Position numbers and translations under genes: made by a program. Source: Vallitalea maricola (lineage in GTDB: Bacteria > Bacillota > Clostridia > Lachnospirales > Vallitaleaceae). From it: a DNA stretch of 64,000 nt. The stretch is taken from positions 10,062 to 74,061 of the forward strand of contig NZ_BTPU01000055.1 in the NCBI RefSeq assembly GCF_036985595.1, given 5' to 3'. Positions 27,276-37,075 of the stretch are shown here, piece by piece. Numbering within the stretch: position 1 is the first letter of the stretch; every line of letters starts with the position of its first letter. The notes under the pieces were generated by a model, which did not search any database, was not told where the DNA came from, and saw nothing but the letters and a program-made list of their open reading frames with translations.

Positions 27276-27926
27276 TTATTTTGAACCTTCAACAATTGCA
27301 ATACCTGCACTTGCACCTATTCTATCAGCTCCAGCATCTATAACAGCTTTAGCCTTTTCATAATCTCTGACACCACCAGAAGCTTTTACATTTGCTTTTT
27401 CTTTAACTGTTTTCTTCATTAGTGAAACATCTTCTACGGTTGCTCCACCTTTACTAAATCCAGTTGATGTCTTAACAAATTCTGCTCCTGCTTTAACAGA
27501 TAATTCACAAACCTTAATTTTTTCATCTTGTGTCAATAAAAATGTTTCAATAATTACTTTAACCAACGCTTTATTTTTACAAGCCTCAACAACACCTTTG
27601 ATATCTTCATAAACATAGTCATAATCCTTGTCCTTCAATGCACCAATATTAATAACCATATCTATTTCATTAGCGCCATGGCCAATAGCTAATTTAGTTT
27701 CAAAAACCTTTACTTCGGTTGGCACAGCACCCAGTGGAAATCCTACTACTGTACACACTTTTACATCAGAACCTTGTAAATGTTCTTTCACTAATTTGGT
27801 TCTAAATGCATTTACGCATACTGAAGCAAAATTATATTGTTTTGCCTCTTCACATATTTTAATGACTTGTTCTTTTGTTGCATCCGGTTTAAGTATTGTG
27901 TGGTCTATGTAACTAGCTATATTCAT
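27276..27926 (-). CDS. deoC: Deoxyribose-phosphate aldolase
   Basis: DeoC splits 2-deoxyribose-5-phosphate into glyceraldehyde-3-phosphate and acetaldehyde in nucleoside catabolism. The 216-residue TIM-barrel protein has the Schiff-base Lys in EFVKTSTGF, the substrate-site motif VKASGGVRDYEKA and the N-terminal YIDHTILKPDA. The length is normal. A good AGGAGGGA site precedes the ATG. No other deo gene is adjacent. Confidence 0.97.
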   Translation of the reverse strand: MNIASYIDHTILKPDATKEQVIKICEEAKQYNFASVCVNAFRTKLVKEHLQGSDVKVCTVVGFPLGAVPTEVKVFETKLAIGHGANEIDMVINIGALKDKDYDYVYEDIKGVVEACKNKALVKVIIETFLLTQDEKIKVCELSVKAGAEFVKTSTGFSKGGATVEDVSLMKKTVKEKANVKASGGVRDYEKAKAVIDAGADRIGASAGIAIVEGSK

Positions 27927-28139
27927 ATTTAATCCCTCCTATAAAAAATTGTATTATTCCACAAAAGCAAAATGTCTAATACTCTATACTAAATTACTTT
28001 TTGTGGATTAATCATAATTGTTATTATGTCATAAAAATCAAGTTTAATTATAGTTTACCTTTACATATTACTATAGTCAATAAATATCTAATTTCAACTA
28101 AAATTAGTGAATATTTTAGTTAAAATTTTTAGACTATGA

Positions 28140-28170
28140 TTGAATATAAAAAAATATATTTGGATATACT
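28140..28170 (+). promoter_or_regulatory. Promoter for the putative structured RNA
   Basis: The -10 box TATACT (28165-28170) and the -35-like TTGAAT (28140-28145) are 19 bases apart. The predicted start at about 28177 falls exactly on the first base of the palindromic RNA. Confidence 0.55.
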
Positions 28171-28176
28171 TATTAC

Positions 28177-28380
28177 TACAGGGATACCAAATAACGATTC
28201 ATTGTATGGAAGCTTTTTTATGGATAATAAATTAGCCTTTATATAAGGATCAAACAACCTTATTCTGGTCTTTATATAAAGGCTAGTGTATAAATTGGTT
28301 GTATCAGGTTACTCAGTATCCCTGTTTACAATATGTTCTCCCCCACATAAGAATACTACGCAAGTAGTATTCTCTTTTTT
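28177..28380 (+). ncRNA. ssrS: Structured RNA of about 200 nt, 6S RNA-like
   Basis: The gap 27927-28482 holds no ORF but a clear RNA gene architecture. A closing stem ACAGGGATAC (28178-28187) / GTATCCCTGT (28316-28325) encloses short stems and a large internal bubble. A terminal hairpin AGCCTTTATATA (28234-28245) / TATATAAAGGCT (28273-28284) follows, and a strong terminator (stem GAATACTAC / GTAGTATTC at 28351-28372 plus T6) ends it. Size, single long hairpin with central bubble, promoter and terminator fit 6S RNA, which binds housekeeping RNA polymerase. Another ncRNA or a palindromic mobile element is possible. Confidence 0.5.
28351..28380 (+). terminator. Terminator of the structured RNA
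   Basis: The 9-bp stem GAATACTAC-GCAA-GTAGTATTC is followed by TCTCTTTTTT. It is about 100 bases before the next gene's start, so it ends the upstream RNA rather than a protein gene. Confidence 0.85.
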
Positions 28381-28482
28381 ATTATTTACTGCTAAAAATA
28401 TTCAACTTATTTTTTAGCAATAATACCTGTCTTCTCATATACTAAAAGTAAGTAAAATCATGCCCAAATTAGAAGGAGAATT

Positions 28483-29763
28483 ATGAGAAAAAGGATTTAT
28501 CCAGCCGAAACATCTACTCAATCTTTTGGTCAATTATCAGTGAATACAGTCACTCAATTAGGTTTTAAGCCTATTAATTCTGCAAAAGTAACCATAAGAA
28601 AAACTACTCCTGGTAATGAAATCGTTGAAGAATTGACTACCACTAATCTTGGTAGAACAGTAACTATAGACTTAGATGCTCCACCACTTGAATATAGTCT
28701 TGAACCTAATAATCCAAAACCTTATTCAGAATATAATCTTGAAATAACTGCACCAGAATTTGAGACAGTAAAAATAGAGGGATGTCAGATATTACCAAAT
28801 GAATTAGCCCTACAAGATGTAGGAATGATTCCATTAGTAGAAACATCTTCAAAAATAAAAAATCAACAACAAGAAGTTTTAGTTATTGGTCCACATACTT
28901 TATATGCAGAATATCCACCTAAAATTCCAGAAAGTGAAGTAAAGGATGACGTTGAAGATAGTTTTATTGTATTAAACAAGCCTGTTGTACCAAGTATTAT
29001 TATTGTTCATGATGGATCACCTGACGATGCAAGTGCACCAAATTATTTTGTTCCATTTACTAATTACATTAAAAACGTAGCTTCATCTGAAATCTATTCC
29101 ACTTGGCCACAAAGCACTATACAAGCAAATATACTTGCTATACTTTCCTTTACACTAAATAGAATATATACTGAATGGTATCGAGCAAAAGGGAAAAATT
29201 TTAATATTACATCTTCTACAGCATTTGATCATAAGTTTATATATGGTCGAAATATATATAGAAATATTTCAGATATCGTTGATCAACTTTTTGTTAATTA
29301 CCTATCAAGACCTGGAATTGTTCAACCTATACTTACTCAATATTGTGATGGTGTAAGAGTTCAATGTGAAAATTGGATGACTCAATGGGGAAGTAAATAC
29401 AGAGGTGACTTAGGAGAAGATGCCATAAAAATTCTTCGCTACTTCTATGGTAGTGATATGTATATTAATACTGCAGAAAAAGTCAGCGGAATACCTTCAT
29501 CATTTCCGGGTTATAATCTGCAGCAAGGTTCAACTGGAGAACCTGTCAGAGTCATACAGCGTCAGCTTAATGCTATATCCAAAAATTATCCTGCTATTCC
29601 AACTTTAAAAGTGGATGGAGTTTTTGGTCCCAAAACCAAAGAAGCTGTAGAAATATTCCAAAAAGCGTTTTTACTTCCAGTTAATGGAATAGTTGATTAC
29701 CCAACATGGTATAAAATTTCTGACATATTTGTAGCTGTTACCAGATTAGCTGAACTAGTATGA
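28483..29763 (+). CDS. Peptidoglycan-binding domain protein, spore-cortex-type, function unresolved
   Basis: The 426-residue protein has three parts. Residues about 15-115 look like a carboxypeptidase-regulatory-like beta domain. Residues about 165-325 contain a helical domain with LNRIYTEWYRAKGKNFNITS and FIYGRNIYRNISDIVDQLFV, seen in clostridial spore-associated proteins. A C-terminal peptidoglycan-binding repeat (about 340-420) carries GEPVRVIQRQLNAI and VDGVFGPKTKEAVEIFQKAF. No signal peptide is visible, so it may act in the mother cell or be assembled into spore layers. A good AGAAGGAGA site precedes the ATG. No catalytic residue can be named. Confidence 0.78.
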   Translation: MRKRIYPAETSTQSFGQLSVNTVTQLGFKPINSAKVTIRKTTPGNEIVEELTTTNLGRTVTIDLDAPPLEYSLEPNNPKPYSEYNLEITAPEFETVKIEGCQILPNELALQDVGMIPLVETSSKIKNQQQEVLVIGPHTLYAEYPPKIPESEVKDDVEDSFIVLNKPVVPSIIIVHDGSPDDASAPNYFVPFTNYIKNVASSEIYSTWPQSTIQANILAILSFTLNRIYTEWYRAKGKNFNITSSTAFDHKFIYGRNIYRNISDIVDQLFVNYLSRPGIVQPILTQYCDGVRVQCENWMTQWGSKYRGDLGEDAIKILRYFYGSDMYINTAEKVSGIPSSFPGYNLQQGSTGEPVRVIQRQLNAISKNYPAIPTLKVDGVFGPKTKEAVEIFQKAFLLPVNGIVDYPTWYKISDIFVAVTRLAELV

Positions 29764-29903
29764 AAAACTCAACACAAATGGCTGTATACAGATATCATAG
29801 ATTATTACTATTGTTACCTAAAAAACGTAATAACCTAAAAATATCTAATGCAGCCTTTGTATTGGTACTATTTATTATTCTTTTTTTATCTGTATTAAGG
29901 TAA
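29760..29903 (+). CDS. Small membrane protein (47 residues) coupled to the peptidoglycan-binding protein
   Basis: The ATG overlaps the upstream stop as ATGA, a classic translational-coupling arrangement. The product has a basic N-terminal half (YRYHRLLLLLPKKRNN) and a C-terminal membrane helix (AAFVLVLFIILFLSVL). I recognise no family. The overlap and the clean charge/helix pattern support it as real, perhaps as a membrane partner of the upstream protein. Confidence 0.55.
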   Translation: MKNSTQMAVYRYHRLLLLLPKKRNNLKISNAAFVLVLFIILFLSVLR

Positions 29904-29969
29904 CCATCTTTCTTCATAACTAGCATTTCAACTTCTCAGTTAGTGATTTTTTGAAATCTCCCTCTAACT

Positions 29970-32900
29970 CTAATTACTGAATTCAAACCAATCGAAGTTG
30001 CCTACACCATAATAATCTTTGAAAACAACATAGATATCATGTATGCCGCTAGCCCCTTCTATATTTATAGATTGTTCTTCATATACATCAAATGCACCTG
30101 TAGCTTGAATTGTAAAAGTTCCTATTAATGTACCTGTAGTACTATCAAGCCTTACTTCAACTCTAGATCCTGCATATTGAGCTGGTACTGCAACATTTGT
30201 TGTTAGAAGATTATACCCTGTACTAAGGTCTATATTACTGTAACATACCCAATCACCATCATCACAACTTCCGATCATATCACCACCATTGCTTATACCA
30301 CTCATACTACTGTAATTTTCTGCTTGTATTATAATAGGCTGAGTAGAAGGTGTTCCTCCGTTACCACCTTCAAGTCTAGCATTAGCCCAGTTAGCATGGT
30401 CATAATGGATATCATCACCTGCATCTTTTACTTCTAATTTTAATTCATTACCACTAGTTATATCAATATCAACATATTTTGCAGCACTAGAACCTGTCAT
30501 TACATCACTATCATATTTTATAACATTATCAACATAGACTTTGAAAACAATAGTTCCATTATCATTAACATCATCATCTACCCCAATATCACTTAAAAAT
30601 CTAGTATAATTACCGTTTAAGTTATATATGATAGTAGAATTTGCATGAGTACCGATTCCTTTAGCATATGTTTGTCCATTGATATTTAATGTATCTCCAT
30701 CTCTATCTACATCTTTATTTGGTTCTTGATAGCCACTCCAAGAGGTCCAGTTCATATCACTTAAAAATGTACTTCCTGATGTTTCACCTGTAGTGAATTG
30801 TAAGATACCATTTGTATTGTCCTTTTCTACTCCTGATAAACAATTAGCATTGGATAATGCTACTACTTTCCAATAATATGTAGTATTAGGAGTTAATCCG
30901 TCTATTGATCTCTTAGTAGTTTCTATATTTTCATCGAAAACAATATTAGTAAAATTAGAATCTGACGCAACTAAAACGTTATAATAATCTGCACCCTCAC
31001 ATGGTGTCCATTCTAGTTCAACACCTGCTGCATTTAAGTCAGTATCATTATTTTGTGGGGAAACAGCAGTAAAATCGCTAAAAGCAGTATTTAAGTCAGT
31101 ACGATATGCATCAACTTTTAATCCCATGTTATCAAAATCAATAGCTTGGAAATTAGGTAATTGCTGATAAATCATGGAATCTGACCTTAATTCAAAGTTG
31201 TTATTAGCTTCATCCACAAAACCTGGATTATCACTAGCGCTTAGAGTTAGATTATTATTTATAGTACCATATTGAGAAGCTTTACTAGCTATACTCATTG
31301 CTCCACTTTTATATATTACATTATTGGTGACAACATTGCCTTTTGGAATGGCTGCACTATCTTCCCATATATTAACTAACTTTGGATATAGGCTACTCCA
31401 AGGGGCTTGCTTATATGGCATAGCAATTAATCTTTTATATTGTATTCCATCAGGAGCTTGAGCAGATTCTGATGCCCAATTAAGTAATCTTTCATCAATA
31501 AATACGGACTGCCCGCAATCAATCATAACATTATTATTTATAATATTATCTCTACCACCACCAATTAAAAATGCTTTGCTACTTATGTTATAGAAGACAT
31601 TACCTGTAACTTCTGCACTACTCATAGCATCATCTAAATATATACCATGAGAACCAAGACCACCTATAGTTGGTATATTATAAATATAATTATCTCTAAT
31701 AATGTTACCTCTATAAGTCCAATCACGCCCTGTATAAATAGCACCTGCATCACTAGTTTCATTAACAACATCATATAATTCATTATTCTCAATTATATGA
31801 TTATTACCGTAAAAATCTATCGCAAAGTGAGGTGCATTATGGATAAGATTATGACTCGCTCTATTACCAACTCCTTTTAATGAAATAGCTGGTGTATAAG
31901 TTCTGATAATACGAGCAAAATCATAGAAATGATTATTCTCTACGAAATTATTTCCTGATGTAAGAGATATTCTGTCTCCACCTGCTATGAAAACTCCTCC
32001 AGCTCCTGTTTCATAGATTTCACACCCTACAATACCATTGTTAGTTCCTCCATCAGGTACAGTAGCTGGATCAATAGTTGAATGACCTATTGATGAAGGA
32101 TCTCCAATTACAACCGCTCTTTGTCCTAACCTTCTAAATGTACATTTTGCAATTAGGTTGTTAGCTGCATTAGTCATATGAATTCCATCACTACGTGATA
32201 ATTCAAATGTAATATCTTCGATTGTCACATAGGAAGTTCCATCCATTTTAATTAATGGTGTATCTAGAGTTGACAGCTGTATTTTACTACTAGCTAGATT
32301 GTCCTTTGGATACAAGTACAAAATACCACTTGTCCTGTCAAGATACCATTCACCCGGAATATCAATTTCTGATAATAAATTATACGCAAAATAACGCTTA
32401 CCACTACTAATACCATAGAAACTTGGATGATCAGCTTCTATCTGCTTAGAGGAAGTATTAAGATTTTTTATTTTGAGGTTATCATCTGCCCAATCCCATT
32501 TCCAATAACCGAATAACCATATTTCACCTTCATCAGCCCATCTTGAAGCTCGGGTATCAGAATATGAAAAAATAGGTCCCTGTTGATTAATATACTGGTC
32601 AGGTGATACATAACCAGAATCAGAAGGATCATCATCAACATGATTTCTTGGAATAAAACCTTGTGTACTTATACTTCCTGTAGTCATATAACCTTGGTTT
32701 GGATATCTAGCCAAAGTCATAGTTTTATTGTTAATGAATAACTCTGGTGCTGGTGGTAACTTAGGCCATCCAAAACCAGCTTTAGATATTTCTCCATATT
32801 GACTAATACCTTGTGTATTTAGATCAATCTGTAATACCTTATCCCTTGATTCTGCTGGTAGTCTATTAAGAATAGTCTGGTCTGTAACCCCTACAAAACC

Positions 32901-33296
32901 AGTAGAATCAATATCGTATCCCCCCATAATCCTTACATCTTCACCATTATATGCTTTGTAAATAATAGGAGAACTTTCAGTTCCTGAATCCTCAGCTGTC
33001 AATTCAAAAGAACTGCTCATATTATAGGTACCTTCTCTCAAATAAACAGTTACACCACCTGCTGGTAATGAAGAACTGCTCTTAAGAGTACGAATAGCAT
33101 TTCTTGCTCCTTCTAGTGTACCAAAGGGTTCTTGCTGTGTCCCTGAATTCTGGTCGTTTCCCTCTGGTGATACATAGTAACTAATTGAAGTGTTAGCAAA
33201 TACATTACTGCTAGTTAAAACTGGTGCTGCAAATACACTTAATAACGTAATAATACATAATAATGACATCAATTTGTTAATGCTTTTGTTACCCAT
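29970..33296 (-). CDS. Secreted multidomain beta-helix carbohydrate-active enzyme
   Basis: This 1108-residue secreted protein has a signal peptide (cleaved after about residue 35). A right-handed beta-helix of polysaccharide-enzyme type starts with YYVSPEGNDQNSGTQQEPFG and runs to about 740. A fibronectin III-like domain (about 747-841, PNTTYYWKVVAL), an NPCBM-type carbohydrate-binding domain (about 842-985, INGQTYAKGIGTHANSTI) and a C-terminal CBM6 (about 988-1108, IIIQAENYSSMSG...GNFDWFEF) follow. The segment ELFINNKTMTLARYPNQGYM suggests the GH141-like group, but beta-helix lyases are alternatives. It is probably a free or surface-bound plant-polysaccharide or glycan-degrading enzyme. It is a single gene with an AGGAG site. 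Confidence 0.82.
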   Translation of the reverse strand: MGNKSINKLMSLLCIITLLSVFAAPVLTSSNVFANTSISYYVSPEGNDQNSGTQQEPFGTLEGARNAIRTLKSSSSLPAGGVTVYLREGTYNMSSSFELTAEDSGTESSPIIYKAYNGEDVRIMGGYDIDSTGFVGVTDQTILNRLPAESRDKVLQIDLNTQGISQYGEISKAGFGWPKLPPAPELFINNKTMTLARYPNQGYMTTGSISTQGFIPRNHVDDDPSDSGYVSPDQYINQQGPIFSYSDTRASRWADEGEIWLFGYWKWDWADDNLKIKNLNTSSKQIEADHPSFYGISSGKRYFAYNLLSEIDIPGEWYLDRTSGILYLYPKDNLASSKIQLSTLDTPLIKMDGTSYVTIEDITFELSRSDGIHMTNAANNLIAKCTFRRLGQRAVVIGDPSSIGHSTIDPATVPDGGTNNGIVGCEIYETGAGGVFIAGGDRISLTSGNNFVENNHFYDFARIIRTYTPAISLKGVGNRASHNLIHNAPHFAIDFYGNNHIIENNELYDVVNETSDAGAIYTGRDWTYRGNIIRDNYIYNIPTIGGLGSHGIYLDDAMSSAEVTGNVFYNISSKAFLIGGGRDNIINNNVMIDCGQSVFIDERLLNWASESAQAPDGIQYKRLIAMPYKQAPWSSLYPKLVNIWEDSAAIPKGNVVTNNVIYKSGAMSIASKASQYGTINNNLTLSASDNPGFVDEANNNFELRSDSMIYQQLPNFQAIDFDNMGLKVDAYRTDLNTAFSDFTAVSPQNNDTDLNAAGVELEWTPCEGADYYNVLVASDSNFTNIVFDENIETTKRSIDGLTPNTTYYWKVVALSNANCLSGVEKDNTNGILQFTTGETSGSTFLSDMNWTSWSGYQEPNKDVDRDGDTLNINGQTYAKGIGTHANSTIIYNLNGNYTRFLSDIGVDDDVNDNGTIVFKVYVDNVIKYDSDVMTGSSAAKYVDIDITSGNELKLEVKDAGDDIHYDHANWANARLEGGNGGTPSTQPIIIQAENYSSMSGISNGGDMIGSCDDGDWVCYSNIDLSTGYNLLTTNVAVPAQYAGSRVEVRLDSTTGTLIGTFTIQATGAFDVYEEQSINIEGASGIHDIYVVFKDYYGVGNFDWFEFSN

Positions 33297-33526
33297 ACAA
33301 ACTCCTCCAACTCTAATATTTTATTATTGATAAGTGTTATTACTTATCAAAGGTAAAGATTTATTAAGTAATACTCAAAGCATGTTTACCTAATTTTATT
33401 ATAAAATATTTGGAATAATATGGAAGTGTAAATAATTGATATTAAGTACAAAATATTAACTAAATTGCACTCCATAATTAACAGTCATACATCTATATTT
33501 ACGTTATTTAATTAAATTCCTATAAT

Positions 33527-35281
33527 TCAATTAAAACTAATTAGCTGATTTATATACTTTCTTAAATCATCAAATCCTTTTTGCCAATAATCTTTATCAT
33601 AGATATTTATTCCCATTTCAGTTAGTAAATAGTTTGGTGTTTTACTACATCCACTTTCAAGTAATCTTTTAAATTTATCTACAAAGACTTTACTATCATT
33701 TTTATATTTTGCATACATAGATAAAGCTAATAGATTAGAAAAACTATAGACATAAGCATAAAAAGGAGTCTTCAATATATGTGGAATCATTAACCATGTA
33801 TATTTATCGTATTCTTCTATACATAAACTATCTTTATATAATAGATTTAATTCATTCAAATAAATTGAACTCATTTTATCAAATTCACAATACCCATGTT
33901 TATTAACATAATCATGAATATTCATCTCAAATTTTGTTATAACATTCATATTAAAAATTATATATAATATTGATTCTATACGTTTAGACAACAGTAATCT
34001 CTTTCTCATAACATCATTTTCTTGCTCCAACATTGATTGAAATACTAATATTTCCCCAAAAAGAGAGGCTACTTCACCTAATATAAGAGAAGGAGAATAA
34101 TTTAAATAATTCTGTTTAGAGGCTAATGTTTTATGCACACCATGTCCAATCTCATGAGCTAGTGTCAATACATCTTCTAGCTTACCTCCATAATTCATCA
34201 GAATATGTGGTTTATAATCTGGTACATACGCCAAACATCTTGCACCAGAAATTTTCCCATCTTTGGACCTATAATCTATTCTTTGGTCTTTAATAATATC
34301 TATTACTATTTTACCTACTTCAAAATCAAAGTCCTGATAAGATTCCAATGTGATTTGTTTTCCATATTCCCAAGGATATTCTATACTTTCTTTATATATA
34401 GGCTCCTTAATATTTGATAGTGACAATTGTAGATTCAATTGTTTTGATTTCCACTTATAGTAATTTGATACTATATCACTATTTTCATCTATTAAATTAC
34501 TTAATAACAAAATCACATCACCATCTATTTGATTCTCTTTATGATTTAATTCAATAGATGAATTACAGTTGTAGAATTTTGCTTTCAATGAGTATTGCTT
34601 AATCCTTGAATTATAAATAGATTCCAAAAGTTCTTTGTCATTTAAGTATCTCAAGAAATAAGATTGCCTAGCCTTTTTTCGTTTTTCTAACTTATCACTT
34701 AATAATAACGGAATTAATTGATGAAATTTCAGTTGTTGTTCTTTTTTATCTACTAAAATTGAAAATCTATAATTGCCTATCATTGTATCATATAAATTTA
34801 TAATGGTATTCTCCCATTGCATAATGGAATCATATAATAAGGCTTCATCATTTAGACCTGATAGATTTTTATCCTCTAATTGTTTTTGCAAAAAATAATT
34901 ATATGTAGTTAATTCTTTACTGTTAATAAGTTTTAGGATATCCACTTTATTAAGTTTTAGTAACTCTTTCTCCCAAAAACATAGTATATTCATTATTCTA
35001 ATGCAATAATCATCTGTAACTTGTTTTATCTGTTTATTAAAGCTATTTCTTTGATTTAGATATAATTGCCAATTTGCATCTTGGACGATCTTCTTTAAAA
35101 CTAAATTAATACCTTCATACTGTTCTAAAAAATTTTTCCATATATTAGGGTCTATTTCTTGGCTGACCAACTTATCTATATAATGTTCTCTTACATTTAG
35201 GGCATTACTTTCTAATTCATCTAGGTTTAAAACTAAATTATTATATTCTTCATTTGACTCCCCTAAAATTTCTGAACTCAT
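33527..35281 (-). CDS. M3 family oligoendopeptidase (RiPP cluster)
   Basis: This 584-residue zinc metallopeptidase of the PepF/thimet type cleaves short peptides in the cytoplasm. The active site HEIGHGVH is at about 376-383, with the third ligand Glu at about 403 (LILGEVASLFGE). The N-terminal helical region has the usual M3 layout. It is the last gene of the same-strand run that begins with the precursor peptides, 36 bases after the B12 radical SAM gene. In context it may trim leader fragments or release the final product; a general housekeeping role cannot be excluded. Confidence 0.88.
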   Translation of the reverse strand: MSSEILGESNEEYNNLVLNLDELESNALNVREHYIDKLVSQEIDPNIWKNFLEQYEGINLVLKKIVQDANWQLYLNQRNSFNKQIKQVTDDYCIRIMNILCFWEKELLKLNKVDILKLINSKELTTYNYFLQKQLEDKNLSGLNDEALLYDSIMQWENTIINLYDTMIGNYRFSILVDKKEQQLKFHQLIPLLLSDKLEKRKKARQSYFLRYLNDKELLESIYNSRIKQYSLKAKFYNCNSSIELNHKENQIDGDVILLLSNLIDENSDIVSNYYKWKSKQLNLQLSLSNIKEPIYKESIEYPWEYGKQITLESYQDFDFEVGKIVIDIIKDQRIDYRSKDGKISGARCLAYVPDYKPHILMNYGGKLEDVLTLAHEIGHGVHKTLASKQNYLNYSPSLILGEVASLFGEILVFQSMLEQENDVMRKRLLLSKRIESILYIIFNMNVITKFEMNIHDYVNKHGYCEFDKMSSIYLNELNLLYKDSLCIEEYDKYTWLMIPHILKTPFYAYVYSFSNLLALSMYAKYKNDSKVFVDKFKRLLESGCSKTPNYLLTEMGINIYDKDYWQKGFDDLRKYINQLISFN

Positions 35282-35317
35282 AAAATACTATCCCCCCCTT
35301 ACAATAGCACTGAATTA

Positions 35318-37075
35318 TTAAGTAACTTTTTTAAGAACTAATTTTTCATTTTTATATTCAAACTTAACATCTATTGGCTCCATATTCAATCTATCTTTAT
35401 TAGGATATTTCTTTATCTGTAATACGTTATTGCTATATCTTTTTTGTTTAGTTTTTTTATCTTTTGCAACGTATAAAAAATTATATATATCTTTCTCAAA
35501 TTCAAAAATGCTCTTAATTTTATTATCCAAATTTTTCTTCTCAATAAATTCCTTTACTAATTCAATAATGTTACGATAATCAAATTTTATTTCATTATAT
35601 TCTTTATCAAATAATTTTACTGTGAAATCTGGAATAGCATTTATAAATTCTTTATAAAACTTTAATAGATCTCCTTTGTAATAACTTAAAATTGTAGTAT
35701 ATGTTGATTTCAAAATTTGATTTCCCTTTGATATTACATAAGTAATAAATTTATCTAAATATCTCAATTCATTCCTTACATAGGTATTAAAATTATAAAA
35801 TTGCGGAAATATAGTAGGGTGATTTCTTATCAGATTTAGACTTCCTTCATAATTAACCCCTTGTGCTATAGTTGTAACATAATCATCCAAGATCAATTCT
35901 TCTTTATATTGTTCATATAACTCTGTTCCTACTAAAGGAGTAAAAAGATGTAATTGTACACTTATAATCCCTTCATTATATATATTACTAATCAACTTAA
36001 GTGTTTCCTCCACATCTTTAATAGTCTCTTGTGGGAAACCATATATAAAGGATAGGGTAATATCAAAACTGTATTTTTTTAGAAGTTTTAATTGATCCAT
36101 TACATCATTAACAACCAAGTTCTTATTTATAAGTTTCTGCATTCTTTGAGAACCTGTTTCTATACCTAAAAAAATTTTTTTACATCCAGCTTCATGCATC
36201 AACTGCATTACTTCTTCGTTTAGAGTATCCAATCTTGAACTACAACACCATCTGATTTTTAAATCCTCTTTGATTACTTCTTTGCAAAATTCCATTACTA
36301 ATTTTTTGTTTGCTGTAAATAAATCGTGAATAAAATTAAAGTTTCTTTTATCATATTTATAATAGAAATATTTTATTTCTTCAATAAGTCTTTCTGTACT
36401 TTTCAATCTAAATTTCCGTTTCCAAAAAGTTTTTGTAGAACAATAAGTACAACTGAAGGGACAGCCTCTCCCAACTTCAATAGGCATTTCTTCTATTTCG
36501 TTAATAAAAGTCATTAAAGTATCATCATAGAATGGTAATTCATCTACATCAATTAACTCTTCCCTGATTTTAGTTTTAATCACTTTATTATTTTCCCTAA
36601 AATAAATATTCGGTACATTATTTAGATTATATTCACCAAGTAGACCTTTGACAATATTAGTTATTGTCATTTCTCCTTCTCCTATTGATATCAAATCAAA
36701 GAATTCAAAAAATTTCATTGATTCTTCAGCACACATTGATGCCTGTGGTCCACCTAGCATTATTTTAATATTATTATCTGTTTCCTTTATTAACTTACTT
36801 ATCTGAATAACATTATGATATGAATTACACATAGTGTAAAACCCTATTATATCTGGTTTTTTATCTATCAAATAATGGCTTAATAATTGATAGTTGACTA
36901 AAGGATCTTTATCTTTTTTAATTGATTCTTTATTCATCAAATAATTAAAATCTACTATTTCTACATCTAAGTCATTTTCTTTTAGAATTGACGCTAGATA
37001 AATGCTTCCTAGAGAAATGGTTAAATTTCCATCGGTATTAATAGAATTAACTAATAAAATTTTTGCTTTTTTCAT
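35318..37075 (-). CDS. B12-binding-domain radical SAM enzyme (RiPP cluster)
   Basis: This 585-residue enzyme has a cobalamin-binding-like Rossmann domain at about 1-150 and a radical SAM core with the 4Fe-4S motif CPFSCTYC (Cys205, 209, 212) in EVGRGCPFSCTYCST. The B12 domain lacks an obvious DxHxxG motif, so B12 may bind without His ligation, as in many class B enzymes. Known relatives methylate unreactive carbons or do other radical chemistry. The gene overlaps the winged-helix gene by 4 bases. In this cluster a second modification of the precursor (for example C-methylation) is inferred. Confidence 0.85.
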   Translation of the reverse strand: MKKAKILLVNSINTDGNLTISLGSIYLASILKENDLDVEIVDFNYLMNKESIKKDKDPLVNYQLLSHYLIDKKPDIIGFYTMCNSYHNVIQISKLIKETDNNIKIMLGGPQASMCAEESMKFFEFFDLISIGEGEMTITNIVKGLLGEYNLNNVPNIYFRENNKVIKTKIREELIDVDELPFYDDTLMTFINEIEEMPIEVGRGCPFSCTYCSTKTFWKRKFRLKSTERLIEEIKYFYYKYDKRNFNFIHDLFTANKKLVMEFCKEVIKEDLKIRWCCSSRLDTLNEEVMQLMHEAGCKKIFLGIETGSQRMQKLINKNLVVNDVMDQLKLLKKYSFDITLSFIYGFPQETIKDVEETLKLISNIYNEGIISVQLHLFTPLVGTELYEQYKEELILDDYVTTIAQGVNYEGSLNLIRNHPTIFPQFYNFNTYVRNELRYLDKFITYVISKGNQILKSTYTTILSYYKGDLLKFYKEFINAIPDFTVKLFDKEYNEIKFDYRNIIELVKEFIEKKNLDNKIKSIFEFEKDIYNFLYVAKDKKTKQKRYSNNVLQIKKYPNKDRLNMEPIDVKFEYKNEKLVLKKVT

